A stretch of DNA of 64,000 nt from JANNPJ01 sp965200525 (GTDB lineage Bacteria; Actinomycetota; Actinomycetes; Actinomycetales; Kineosporiaceae), in the NCBI GenBank assembly GCA_965200525.1, contig OZ241368.1, positions 4,340,001 to 4,404,000 on the forward strand, given 5' to 3'. A program made the translations under genes and the position numbers. The number at the start of each line of letters is the position of its first letter. The stretch's first letter is position 1. Below are positions 40,071-48,589 of this stretch, one piece after another. The notes below the pieces were generated by a model. It was not told the DNA's origin, searched no databases, and worked only from the letters and a program-made list of their open reading frames with translations.

Positions 40071-42797
40071 ATGCGCAGTCTGTCCGCCGCCGTGTCCTGT
40101 CTGCTCGCCGTCGTCCCGGCACTGACGGTGCTGCCGATCCCGCCGGCCGCGGGCGCGCCGGCCGCCGTCCCGGCGGTCGGGCCGGAAGTCGCCCGGGCTG
40201 CGGTCGCCGATCCGCCGGGGAATTCGCCGGCCGGGCCGCAGACCGGGCCGCACGCGGTGCCGACCAAGGTCACCGAGCTGCCGCTGCCGGCATCGGTGAG
40301 CGCGGCCGGGGTCCGGCCGGGGGCACCGGCCGTGCTGACCGCGGCCTCGACCACCGCCGGGTTCCAGACCCTCGGTGTCACCTGGGCCGCCACCCCGGCC
40401 CGGCCCGACCTGGCGATCTCGGTCCGGACCAAGGGGGCCACCGGCTGGTCGGGCTGGCAGGTGCTGGACGACGACGCCGGGGACGACGACACCGCCACCG
40501 GGCCGGGCGTGCGCGGCGGCACCGATCCGCTCTGGGTCGGGCCGAGTGACGGCGTCCAGGCCCGGGTCGTCGTCCGCTCCGGAGCGCTGCCGAAAGACCT
40601 GAGGCTCGAACTGGTGAACCCGGGCGTCTCCGGCTACGACGTGACCGCGGCGAGCACCACGCCCGGGTCGACGGCGACACCGGGCACGCTGGTCGCGGCC
40701 GGCGTCTCCCGGGCGGCGGTGAACACCAGTGCCGTCGTCACCGGTGGCCTGGCCGAGCCGGCGATCCTCAGCCGGGCCGCCTGGGGCGCCGACGAGAGCC
40801 GGGTGCGCGACACCCCGACCTACATGCCGACGGTCAAGGCGGCGGTGATGCACCACACCGCCGGGCCCAACAACTACAGCCCGGCCCAGGTGCCCTCGAT
40901 CATCCGCGGCGACTACGCCTACCACCTGAGCCGGGGCTGGGACGACATCGGCTACAACGCCCTGGTCGACCGGTTCGGCCGGATCTGGGAGGGCCGGGCC
41001 GGTGGCCTGGACAAGGCCGTGATGGGCGCCCACGCGGGCGGTTTCAACACCGACACGTTCGGCGTCTCGGTGATCGGCAACTACGACGTGGCGCACCCGA
41101 CGGCGGCGTCGGTGTCGGCCGTGGCCCGGGTGATGGCCTGGAAGCTCGACCTCAACCACCGCGACCCGTTCGGCACCACCGAGCTGACCTCGGCCGGGGG
41201 CGGGACCGCCCGCTACCGGGCCGGCGTCACCAAGACCTTTCCGGTGATCATGGGGCACCGCAACACCGGGTTCACCGCCTGCCCGGGCCGCTACCTCTAC
41301 CCCTACCTGCCCTCGATCCGGCGTCAGGTGAAGACCCTGATGAAGGCCGCGCTGACCAACCCCGCGGGCCCGCCGGCGAGCGTCCTGCTCGGCACCACGG
41401 TGTCGGTCAAGGCCGGTTCGCTGGCCGCGCAGTCCTGGCAGCTCGACGTCACCGGACCCTGCGCGGCCGGCCGGGTGGCCCGGATCACCGGCAAGGCCAA
41501 GGCCGGGGCCAGAATCACCGCGAGCTGGAACGGCCGCCTGGCCGACGGCACCCTGGCCCCGGCCGGCCGGTACACCCTCACCCTGACCTCGCACTCCTCG
41601 ACCGCGACGGCCCGTCCGGTGGTCAAACGCGTGCTGGTGGTGCCACCGGCCCCGGCCGCGGTGCCGGCCGGGACGCCGTCCGGCGGCGCCGGCGGCTACG
41701 TGCCCCTCACGCCGACCCGGCTGCTCGACACCCGGACCACCGGGCACGTCGCTCTCGGCCCGGCCGGCCGGGCCGACGTGCCGGTGCTGGGCCGGGCCGG
41801 AGTCCCGGCGGCCGGGGTCACCTCGGTCGTGCTCAACCTGACCGCCACCTGCGTCAGCGACGACACCGCGCTGACCGTAGGGCCGGCCGGCTCGGCCGCC
41901 TCGACCCGGCCGGTGACCTCGATCGCCGCCGGTGGCACCGGATCGGTGCTGGTCACGGCCCGGGTCGGGGCCAACGGGGCGGTGAGTGTGGGCAATGCGG
42001 CCGGGGTCACCCAGCTGACCGTCGACGTCGTCGGGTTCTACACGGCCGGCGGCCGACCGGTCCGGCCGATCACCTCGACCCGGGTCTACGACAGCCGGAC
42101 CGACGTCCGCACCGGGTTGGCCGGGCCGATCTCCGCCGGAGAGATCCGGCTGATCCCGCTGCCGGAGGGGCTCGGTGGCGTCCCTGCGGCCGATCTGCGG
42201 GCGGTGGTCCTCGACGTCTCGGCGCTCTCGCCGACCGGGGCCGGGACGGTGACCGCCTACCGGCCCGATGCCGCCGGCAACCTGGCCGGCCTGGTCCACG
42301 GGCCCGGTGACAGCGCCGACAACCTGGCCGTCGTCGAGGTGAGCAACGGCATGATCGCCCTGCGGGTCACCGGGACGGCGGTGAACGTCGCCCTCGACGT
42401 CCAGGCGGTGGTGGTCGACGGCGTGGCCGGCAGCGTGGCCGGCGACACGGCGTTCACCGCGATCGCGCCCCGGCCACTGCTGAACACCAGCACCACCGGG
42501 GGCCCGATCGCGATCGGCAAGCCGCGCCGGCTGGCCGTCACCGGGACCGCCACCGGGGTGCCCGCCGGAGTGAGCGCGGTGCTCCTCGACGTGACCGTCG
42601 TGGATCCCGCGGCCAGCACCTGGATCCGGGTCTACCCCGGGGGCCAGACCGCGGCCGGCACCGCCGTCCGGGTGGCCAAGGGCGACACCCGGGGCAATCC
42701 GGTCGTGGTGCCGGTCGGGCCGGACGGGACGATCGCGCTGGCCAACGCCCGGGGCTCGGCTCAGGTGCGGGTCGACGTCCATGGCTATTTCGGGTGA
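40071..42797 (+). CDS. exported PGRP-domain N-acetylmuramoyl-L-alanine amidase with C-terminal repeats
   Basis: The product is 908 aa. A signal peptide (MRSLSAAVSCLLAVVPALTV) starts at ATG 40071; an upstream GTG at 40017 would bury it. The peptidoglycan-recognition/amidase_2 domain covers about 235-425, with zinc ligands His261/His262 in MHHTAG, His396 in GHRNTG and Cys404 in TACPG. A FlgD-like Ig domain follows (about 455-520, ITASWNGRLADGTLAPAGRY). The last 370 residues hold three diverged beta-rich repeats starting LTPTRLLDTR, PITSTRVYDSR and AIAPRPLLNTS. It would cleave or bind peptidoglycan outside the cell. Confidence 0.87.
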   Translation: MRSLSAAVSCLLAVVPALTVLPIPPAAGAPAAVPAVGPEVARAAVADPPGNSPAGPQTGPHAVPTKVTELPLPASVSAAGVRPGAPAVLTAASTTAGFQTLGVTWAATPARPDLAISVRTKGATGWSGWQVLDDDAGDDDTATGPGVRGGTDPLWVGPSDGVQARVVVRSGALPKDLRLELVNPGVSGYDVTAASTTPGSTATPGTLVAAGVSRAAVNTSAVVTGGLAEPAILSRAAWGADESRVRDTPTYMPTVKAAVMHHTAGPNNYSPAQVPSIIRGDYAYHLSRGWDDIGYNALVDRFGRIWEGRAGGLDKAVMGAHAGGFNTDTFGVSVIGNYDVAHPTAASVSAVARVMAWKLDLNHRDPFGTTELTSAGGGTARYRAGVTKTFPVIMGHRNTGFTACPGRYLYPYLPSIRRQVKTLMKAALTNPAGPPASVLLGTTVSVKAGSLAAQSWQLDVTGPCAAGRVARITGKAKAGARITASWNGRLADGTLAPAGRYTLTLTSHSSTATARPVVKRVLVVPPAPAAVPAGTPSGGAGGYVPLTPTRLLDTRTTGHVALGPAGRADVPVLGRAGVPAAGVTSVVLNLTATCVSDDTALTVGPAGSAASTRPVTSIAAGGTGSVLVTARVGANGAVSVGNAAGVTQLTVDVVGFYTAGGRPVRPITSTRVYDSRTDVRTGLAGPISAGEIRLIPLPEGLGGVPAADLRAVVLDVSALSPTGAGTVTAYRPDAAGNLAGLVHGPGDSADNLAVVEVSNGMIALRVTGTAVNVALDVQAVVVDGVAGSVAGDTAFTAIAPRPLLNTSTTGGPIAIGKPRRLAVTGTATGVPAGVSAVLLDVTVVDPAASTWIRVYPGGQTAAGTAVRVAKGDTRGNPVVVPVGPDGTIALANARGSAQVRVDVHGYFG

Positions 42798-42978
42798 TCG
42801 GCCCCATCAGCCCGGTCACCGGGCGGAACCGCGGACCGTTCGGCGCGCCGCGGCTACTCCACACGGCGGGCGCGGGGCCGGGCTCCTCAGCCGAGCCGGG
42901 GGGCGGACGAGAGAGCAGGCGTGGCCGGGCTCGTCGCCCGGCCGCCACGTGAGCCCGCTACTCGAGGAGCCCCGCGCG

Positions 42979-44394
42979 ATGCTTGGCCGCCGTTCCACCG
43001 TCCTGCTCGCCCTCGGCTGTGCGACCGCGGTGGTGATCGGCTCCGGGCCGGCCGGCCCGGCCGCCGGCGCGCCGTCCGGGGCGGGGCTGCGAGCCGCCAC
43101 CGTCGGGACGGCGTCCAGCTGCCCGCAGGCCGGCGGGGTCAAGGTGGCCGAGGCCGCCGCCCCTGACGCCGCGGTGAAGGTGTTCGGCCACGGCTGGGGC
43201 CACGGCATGGGCATGAGCCAGTACGGCGCCCAGGGCGCGGCCCGGCTCGGCTGCAGCTACCGGACCATTCTGGGCACCTACTACCAGGGCTCCTCGGTGG
43301 TCACCAAGGCGCTGACCGCCAGCGTGCTGCTGAAGCTCGCCCCGGCCGCCGAGCGGTCCGGTCTGACCGCCGAGAAGACGGCGGTGACCTGGTCGAACGG
43401 GACCACCTCGGCGGTCCAGCCGGCCGCCAGCACCTGGACCGTGGCCCGGCACACCCAGGCCGGCGTCCTCGGCCTGGCCCTGCTGGACGCCGCCGGCACC
43501 ACCCGGCTGTTCGTGGCCAACGCCGCCCTGCTGAGCGCCAAGCACACCACCGGCACGGTGACCGTGCACCCGACCGGCACCGCCGCCGGCCTGCGGACCC
43601 ACTGGGGCACGGCCCACTTCGTCGGCTCCCGGACCGGGATCGCCGTCACCGAGGTGATCGGTTCCGGAACGGCCGGCACCGCCGTCCAGAAATACCTGAT
43701 GGGTCTGGGCGAGGTGCCGGTGTCATGGCCGATCGAGGCGCTCAAGGCCCAGGTGGTGGCCGCCCGCACCTACCTCAACTCCAAGTACAGCGCCGAGACG
43801 GGCGTCTACACGCTGACCACGACCACCTCGGACCAGGTCTACCGGGGCTACGACCAGCAGGAGAAGGACGCCGCGCTCGGCGGGGCCTGGAAGCGGGCGG
43901 TGGACGGCACCGACGGTCAGGTGATCGTGGACGGCGCCGGCCGGGTGATCGAGGCGATGTACTCCTCGTCGACCGGCGGGTTCACCGAGAACCGGCAGTA
44001 CGTGTACGGCCACTACGGGATCAGCTACCTCAAGGCGGTGGACGACAGCCGCTGGGACACCGCCTCCGACAACCCGTACCGGCGCTGGAGCAAGGGTTTC
44101 AGCAAGACCGACCTGGCCAAGCGGTTCGGCTTCGACTCGGTCAGCGGCTGGACCGTGGCCCAGCGGGGCACCCTGGCCCGGTTGTCCGGGGTCCGGATCA
44201 CCGGCAAGCGAGCCGGTCGGACCGTGACGGTGGCGTTCACCGGCACCGACGCCCGCAGCCGGCTCGGCGTGCGCTCGCCCGGCTTCACCTTCGGCGCCGT
44301 CCCGCCGGTCACCCCGACCCCGACTCCGACGCCCACCCCGACGCCCACCCCCAAGCCCACCCCGACCCCCGCCGTCCCCACCATCGCCCCCTGA
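42979..44394 (+). CDS. exported SpoIID/LytB domain protein
   Basis: The product is 471 aa. ATG 42979 is fixed by GAGGAG at 42964-42969 and opens a signal peptide (MLGRRSTVLLALGCATAVV). The SpoIID domain shows GHGWGHGMGMSQYGAQGAA near the N-terminus, VQKYLMGLGEVP, WPIEALKAQVVAARTYL and STGGFTENRQYV. The C-terminus is a Pro-Thr repeat tail (about 440-471). In Bacillus SpoIID is a lytic transglycosylase acting on denuded glycan strands after an amidase. Here it directly follows an amidase gene in an organism with no endospore genes visible, so joint cell-wall remodelling is plausible. Confidence 0.87.
   Translation: MLGRRSTVLLALGCATAVVIGSGPAGPAAGAPSGAGLRAATVGTASSCPQAGGVKVAEAAAPDAAVKVFGHGWGHGMGMSQYGAQGAARLGCSYRTILGTYYQGSSVVTKALTASVLLKLAPAAERSGLTAEKTAVTWSNGTTSAVQPAASTWTVARHTQAGVLGLALLDAAGTTRLFVANAALLSAKHTTGTVTVHPTGTAAGLRTHWGTAHFVGSRTGIAVTEVIGSGTAGTAVQKYLMGLGEVPVSWPIEALKAQVVAARTYLNSKYSAETGVYTLTTTTSDQVYRGYDQQEKDAALGGAWKRAVDGTDGQVIVDGAGRVIEAMYSSSTGGFTENRQYVYGHYGISYLKAVDDSRWDTASDNPYRRWSKGFSKTDLAKRFGFDSVSGWTVAQRGTLARLSGVRITGKRAGRTVTVAFTGTDARSRLGVRSPGFTFGAVPPVTPTPTPTPTPTPTPKPTPTPAVPTIAP
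44306..44385 (+). repeat. Pro-Thr coding repeat
   Basis: A degenerate 6-nt repeat (CCGACN/CCCACN) encodes the alternating Pro-Thr tail of the SpoIID-like protein. Such wall-spanning linkers are common in exported actinobacterial proteins. Confidence 0.8.
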
Positions 44395-44475
44395 CCGGCC
44401 GTCCCGGCCGAGAGGTGGCACCCGAAACCGGGCTTACGGCTCGGAGGGCAACGAGGTCCAACTCGATCGGTGGGC

Positions 44476-45246
44476 TCAGAGGTCGACGGCGGTGACGCCT
44501 TCCTGGTCGGCCAGGTGGGCGCGCTCGGCGTCGGAGAGCCCGGCCAGGTCGTGGTGGATCACGACCGAACCGCCGGCCGCCAGCGGGGCCAGGTAGGCCT
44601 CCAGGGCGCGCTCGGGCCCGGCGCCGGTGAGCAGCCGGACGCCGGGGGCCAGGCCGGCGGCCCGGGCCGCGGCCAGCAGGCCGCCGTGCGGCACGAGCCG
44701 GTCGGCGATCGTGAACGCCGGGTCGGCCGGGGCCGGCGGCGGGCCGGGCTGGAAGAAGTCCGGCTGCCGGCGAACCTCGGCCGCGGCGTCCAGGGCCCCG
44801 CTGGGCACGTCACCGAGGAACCGGGTGGCCAGCGCGGGCAGAGCGACGACGACCAGCACCGACTCCTGGGTGCCGGCCGGTGGGGCCGACGGGCGATCAG
44901 TGACCAGGACGTCGAGCGGCGCGACCGGCGAACCGGCCTCGGCGGCGCCGCTGTGGTCCGGCAGCACCACCGTGTGGGCGCCGACCGCCCAGCCGGCCAG
45001 CAGCCAGGCGACGGTCCGCCAGTGCCCGGGCAGAGCGATCCCGATCCGTGACCCCGGGCCGGCATCCAGCTCGTCGACCAGCAGGTTGGCCGTCTTGGAG
45101 ACCCAGTTGTTCAGCGTCTTGGCCGAGAACTCGACCCGCTCGTGCTGGGGGCCGTACCAGGTGACGCGGGGCCGGCCGGCGTCCGAGGTGAGCAGTTCGC
45201 GCATCAACGCGGGGACATCTGCGGAAAGATCCTGGGTCGGGGACAC
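44476..45246 (-). CDS. TIGR03089 family protein (AMP-ligase N-terminal-like)
   Basis: The product is 256 aa. It resembles the N-terminal half of acyl-CoA synthetases (VTWYGPQHERVEFSAKTLNNWVSKTANLL, then SRIGIALPGHWRTVAWLLAGWAVG) but lacks the AMP-binding core motifs and the C-terminal domain, which is normal for TIGR03089. The function is unknown. GTG 45246 is set by a TAATCT -10 box 7 nt upstream. The frame stays open further upstream over the divergent gene, but that part has no family similarity. In mycobacteria the counterpart is Rv3268. Confidence 0.85.
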   Translation of the reverse strand: MSPTQDLSADVPALMRELLTSDAGRPRVTWYGPQHERVEFSAKTLNNWVSKTANLLVDELDAGPGSRIGIALPGHWRTVAWLLAGWAVGAHTVVLPDHSGAAEAGSPVAPLDVLVTDRPSAPPAGTQESVLVVVALPALATRFLGDVPSGALDAAAEVRRQPDFFQPGPPPAPADPAFTIADRLVPHGGLLAAARAAGLAPGVRLLTGAGPERALEAYLAPLAAGGSVVIHHDLAGLSDAERAHLADQEGVTAVDL

Positions 45247-45253
45247 CCGGACA

Positions 45254-45259
45254 AGATTA
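45254..45259 (-). promoter_or_regulatory. -10 element TAATCT of the TIGR03089 gene, leaderless-type
   Basis: On the minus strand TAATCT (TANNNT) ends 7 nt (TGTCCGG) before the GTG start. It decides that start. Confidence 0.6.
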
Positions 45260-45296
45260 GTCGTGGCGGTTCGCGCTAGCGTCTCGCCCTGACGAT

Positions 45297-45314
45297 CGAG
45301 TGCGGCTGCACTCG
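45297..45314. repeat. inverted repeat in a divergent promoter region
   Basis: CGAGTGC (45297-45303) and GCACTCG (45308-45314) form a perfect 7-bp dyad with a GGCT spacer, between the TIGR03089 start and the GT-C-like gene. It could be an operator; no regulator gene is adjacent. Confidence 0.5.
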
Positions 45315-45358
45315 TAGCGCCACCGCGCCAGCGAAGCGACGGCAACAGAAGGCAGAGC

Positions 45359-47560
45359 GTGAGCCAGCGGATCGAGCACGTGATCGGCAGCGACCAGGAG
45401 ACCCCGGAGCTGCCGGCGCTGCGGGGGGAGCGGCTGGCCGGCGCCGTCCTGGCCCGTTCCGGCCCCCTGGCGGCGGGCCTGGTCACGGCCACCGGGTTGT
45501 TGGCGGCGGTGCTGGTGCCGTTCGGCGGCTGGAGGCCGTGGGTCGTCGTCCCGGCGCTGGTGCTGATCGCGGTCGGCCTGGTCCGGCTGGTGCGCTTGGT
45601 GCCGGCCCCGCCGATGCCGCGGTGGGCGGCGGCGCTGTGTGTGGCGATCGCCGCCGGGCACGGCTGGTGGGCCGCGGCGACCCACGCCGACCACGTCGTG
45701 CTGCGCCGGGACGCCGGCTCGTACGCGCTGTTCACCCAGTGGATCGCCACCCGGCACGGTCTGCCGCTGCCCTCGCACCTGGACGCCTTCGGCGGCAGCG
45801 CGGCCCTCACCGACCCGGCCTTCCGGTTGGCCAGCCCGGCCTTCTACGCCGTCCTGCACGGGGCTCCGGGAGTGGCCGGCACGACGGTCGACATCGTGCC
45901 GCAGTTCCTGCTCGGGGCCCCCGCGGTCTATTCGCTCGGCTGGTGGGCGAACGGCTGGGGCGGCCTGCTGGTGACTCCGGCCATCGTCTCGGCCCTGGCC
46001 CTGCTCGGTGTGGGTGGCCTGGCCGCCCGGCTCTGCGGGCCGCGCTGGGCCCCGCCGGTGGTGGCCGCGCTGGCCCTGGCCCAGCCGGTGCTGCACGCGG
46101 CCCGCTCGACCTACTCCGAGCCGCCGGCCCTGCTCCTGCTGGCCGCGGCCGCGGCGCTGCTGGTCGACGCGGTCAAGCGGGGCAACCAGGGCCGGTCCGA
46201 CAGCGCCGGCCTGGCCCTGGCCGCCGGCCTGGGCTTCGGCCTGGCCGGTCTGATCCGGGTCGACTCGATCCGGGAGGTCGCCTTCCTGCTGCCGGTGGCC
46301 GCGGTGCTGGCCCTGCGCGGGCACCCGGCGGCCCGGCCGCTGGCGGTCGGAGCGCTCGGCGGCACGCTGATCGCGGCGATCCCGGCCCTGCTGCTGTCTC
46401 GGCCCTACCTCGGCTCGGTGGCGGCCAGCCTGGTGCCGTTGATCGCCGGCGGCGTGCTGCTCGGGCTGCTCAGCCTGGTCGCGGTCCGGCGTGGGGCCCG
46501 GCGGGCCGAGGTCCGGCCGGAGACCGTCACGGAGCACCGGCCGGGCGCCACCGGCGTCCGGGGACGGCGCTGGCCGCGGCTCGCGGCCGCGGCGGTGCTG
46601 CTGGTCGGGCTGCTGCTGGCGAGCCGGCCGCTGTGGATGACCGTGCGCCAGGACCCGAACGACCCGGGCTCGCGCGTGGTGGCCGGGCTGCAGTTGCGCC
46701 AGGTCCTGAAGATCGACGGTGGCCGGACCTACGCCGAGCACAGCGTGAACTGGATCAGCTGGTACCTGGGCCCGGTGATGCTGCTGGCCGCCCTGCTGCT
46801 GATGGCCGGCCTGGCCCACCGGGCCACCCGGTGGTGGCTGCGGTCCGAGCGGGCCACCGGAACCGCCCGGCCGGACGTGCCGACCTGGCTCGGCCCGGCC
46901 GTGCTCGGCCTGGCCGGCACCCTGCTGACCCTCTACCGGCCCGGGATCACCCCGGACCACCCGTGGGCCGATCGCCGGATGGTCCCGCTGGTGCTGCCGA
47001 CCGTGGTGATCGCGGCCGGCGCGGCGGTGGCCTGGGCCGGCCGGCTGGCCCGCCGTCGCTGGCCCGCCTCGCTGCTGATCGGCGTCCTGGTGGCGGCCGC
47101 GGTGAGCCTGCTGCTGCCACCCTGGCTGGCCACCCGGCCGGTGGCCGGGCAGCGCACCGAGCAGGGCGAGGTCGCGGCTGTGAGAGCGGTCTGCGCGCAG
47201 CTCAAGCCGGGCGACGTGGTGCTGGCCGTGGACAACCGGGCCGCCAACGAGTGGCCGCAGGTGGTGCGGGGGGTCTGTGACCTACCGTCGGCCTCGATCA
47301 AGGTCACCCTGCCCGGCGACGCGGCGACCCCGATCAACCGGATCGCGGCCCGCATCGTCGCCGCCGGTGGTCATCCGGTGCTGCTGGCCGGGACCGATCT
47401 GGGCCTCGACGTCCTCGACCAGATGAAGCTGGCCCCCACCTCGGTGGTGAACCTGCACACCACCGAGGACCAGCACTTCCTCACCCACGTCCCGGACGGC
47501 GCGGACCCGCTCGCGGTCCAGGTCTGGCTCGCGCGCTGGACCCCGCCCGTTACCGGGTAG
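45359..47560 (+). CDS. polytopic membrane protein, probable GT-C glycosyltransferase
   Basis: The product is 733 aa with about 12 hydrophobic helices. The first extracytoplasmic loop contains LRRDAGSYALFTQW, an acidic loop-1 motif of the kind used by lipid-phosphate-sugar-dependent GT-C enzymes (GT39/GT83-like). The C-terminal 170 residues after the last helix form a soluble domain. It lies 11 nt before a DPM-like GT2 gene, which could make the lipid-linked sugar donor. Start GTG 45359 follows GAAGG. Substrate and exact family are not certain. Confidence 0.65.
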   Translation: MSQRIEHVIGSDQETPELPALRGERLAGAVLARSGPLAAGLVTATGLLAAVLVPFGGWRPWVVVPALVLIAVGLVRLVRLVPAPPMPRWAAALCVAIAAGHGWWAAATHADHVVLRRDAGSYALFTQWIATRHGLPLPSHLDAFGGSAALTDPAFRLASPAFYAVLHGAPGVAGTTVDIVPQFLLGAPAVYSLGWWANGWGGLLVTPAIVSALALLGVGGLAARLCGPRWAPPVVAALALAQPVLHAARSTYSEPPALLLLAAAAALLVDAVKRGNQGRSDSAGLALAAGLGFGLAGLIRVDSIREVAFLLPVAAVLALRGHPAARPLAVGALGGTLIAAIPALLLSRPYLGSVAASLVPLIAGGVLLGLLSLVAVRRGARRAEVRPETVTEHRPGATGVRGRRWPRLAAAAVLLVGLLLASRPLWMTVRQDPNDPGSRVVAGLQLRQVLKIDGGRTYAEHSVNWISWYLGPVMLLAALLLMAGLAHRATRWWLRSERATGTARPDVPTWLGPAVLGLAGTLLTLYRPGITPDHPWADRRMVPLVLPTVVIAAGAAVAWAGRLARRRWPASLLIGVLVAAAVSLLLPPWLATRPVAGQRTEQGEVAAVRAVCAQLKPGDVVLAVDNRAANEWPQVVRGVCDLPSASIKVTLPGDAATPINRIAARIVAAGGHPVLLAGTDLGLDVLDQMKLAPTSVVNLHTTEDQHFLTHVPDGADPLAVQVWLARWTPPVTG

Positions 47561-47563
47561 CCT
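47558..47563 (+). promoter_or_regulatory. -10 element TAGCCT, leaderless-type
   Basis: TAGCCT overlaps the stop codon of the GT-C-like gene and ends 8 nt before ATG 47572, so the next gene may have its own leaderless transcript. Confidence 0.45.
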
Positions 47564-47571
47564 CCGGTGCG

Positions 47572-48585
47572 ATGAGCGCTTCGTCCCTGACCCCAGAGTT
47601 CCCGGCCGCGACCACTCCGATCGCCCGGCCCGCACCGTTGGAGAGCCCCGCCGTGCCCGAACGCCCCGGCGTGACCGCGACCGTCGTCCTGCCCTGTTAC
47701 AACGAGCAGGACCACGTGCTGCAGGAGCTGGAGCGGATCACCGGGTCGCTGGACGCCTCCGGCCTGAGCTACGAGATCCTGGCCATCGACGACGCCAGCA
47801 CCGACAACACGCTGGCCGTGCTGCGGTCGGCGGCCGAGCACATGCCGCACGTGCAGGTGCTCTCGTTCCGGCGCAACGGCGGTTCCGGCACCGCCCGGCG
47901 GATCGGCACGCTGCGGGCCCGGGGCGAGATCGTGGTCTGGACCGACGCGGACATGACCTACCCCAACGAGCGGATCCCGGAGCTGGTCGAGCTGCTCCTG
48001 GCCGACCCCAGCTACGACCAGGTGGTCGGGGCCCGGCTGACCGAGGAAGGCACCCACAAGTGGCTCCGGGTGCCCGCCAAATGGCTGATCCGCAAGATCG
48101 CCGAGCGGCTCAGCAACCAGAAGATCCCCGACCTGAACTCGGGCCTGCGGGCCTTCCGGCGCTCGGTCTCGCTGCCCTACCTGCGCCTGCTGCCGCCCGG
48201 CTTCTCCTGCGTCACCACGATCACGCTGGCCTTCCTGCAGAATCAGCACGACGTGCACTACGTGCCGATCGACTACGCCAAGCGGGCCGGCACGAGCAAG
48301 TTCCACTTCGTCCGGGACGCCTACCGGTACATCCTCCAGGTGCTCCGGATGATCATGTACTTCGACCCGCTCAAGGTGCTGATGCCGCTGGCCCTGTGGC
48401 TGCTGGCGATCGGGTTCGTGAAGGCCGTGGTCGACATGGTCCGGCACCCGTTCTACTTCCCGGCCAACACGATCCTGCTGGTGATGGCCGGGCTGCTGAT
48501 CGGCAGCATGGCCCTGCTGGCCGACCTGATCGTGCGCTCGCGGGGCGACAGCGCCCTCGATCCCGGCGTCCGCGAGGTCCAGTAG
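47572..48585 (+). CDS. glycosyltransferase family 2, polyprenyl-phosphate sugar synthase-like
   Basis: The product is 337 aa. The GT-A domain has ATVVLPCYNEQDHVLQEL, EILAIDDASTDNTL, the DxD motif in WTDADMTYP, and LNSGLRAFRRS. Two C-terminal transmembrane helices (about 265-315) resemble GtrB/DPM-like enzymes that load undecaprenyl phosphate with a hexose. This fits service to the upstream GT-C-like protein. The N-terminal 35 residues are disordered; the in-frame GTG-rich stretch offers later starts, but the -10 box supports ATG 47572. Confidence 0.85.
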   Translation: MSASSLTPEFPAATTPIARPAPLESPAVPERPGVTATVVLPCYNEQDHVLQELERITGSLDASGLSYEILAIDDASTDNTLAVLRSAAEHMPHVQVLSFRRNGGSGTARRIGTLRARGEIVVWTDADMTYPNERIPELVELLLADPSYDQVVGARLTEEGTHKWLRVPAKWLIRKIAERLSNQKIPDLNSGLRAFRRSVSLPYLRLLPPGFSCVTTITLAFLQNQHDVHYVPIDYAKRAGTSKFHFVRDAYRYILQVLRMIMYFDPLKVLMPLALWLLAIGFVKAVVDMVRHPFYFPANTILLVMAGLLIGSMALLADLIVRSRGDSALDPGVREVQ

Positions 48586-48589
48586 TCCG

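Noticed and set aside
40029..42782. 917-codon open frame antisense to the PGRP amidase gene
   Set aside because: Low-complexity His/Gly/Arg/Asp protein with no domain; the sense strand encodes a recognisable amidase.
45247..45810. N-terminal extension of the TIGR03089 frame (444 aa in total)
   Set aside because: The extra 188 residues overlap the divergent GT-C-like gene and lack family similarity; the leaderless -10 box supports GTG 45246.
45257..46960. 567-codon open frame antisense to the GT-C-like gene
   Set aside because: Composition is Gln/Gly/Arg-rich and it has no hydrophobic segments or motifs, unlike the sense product.
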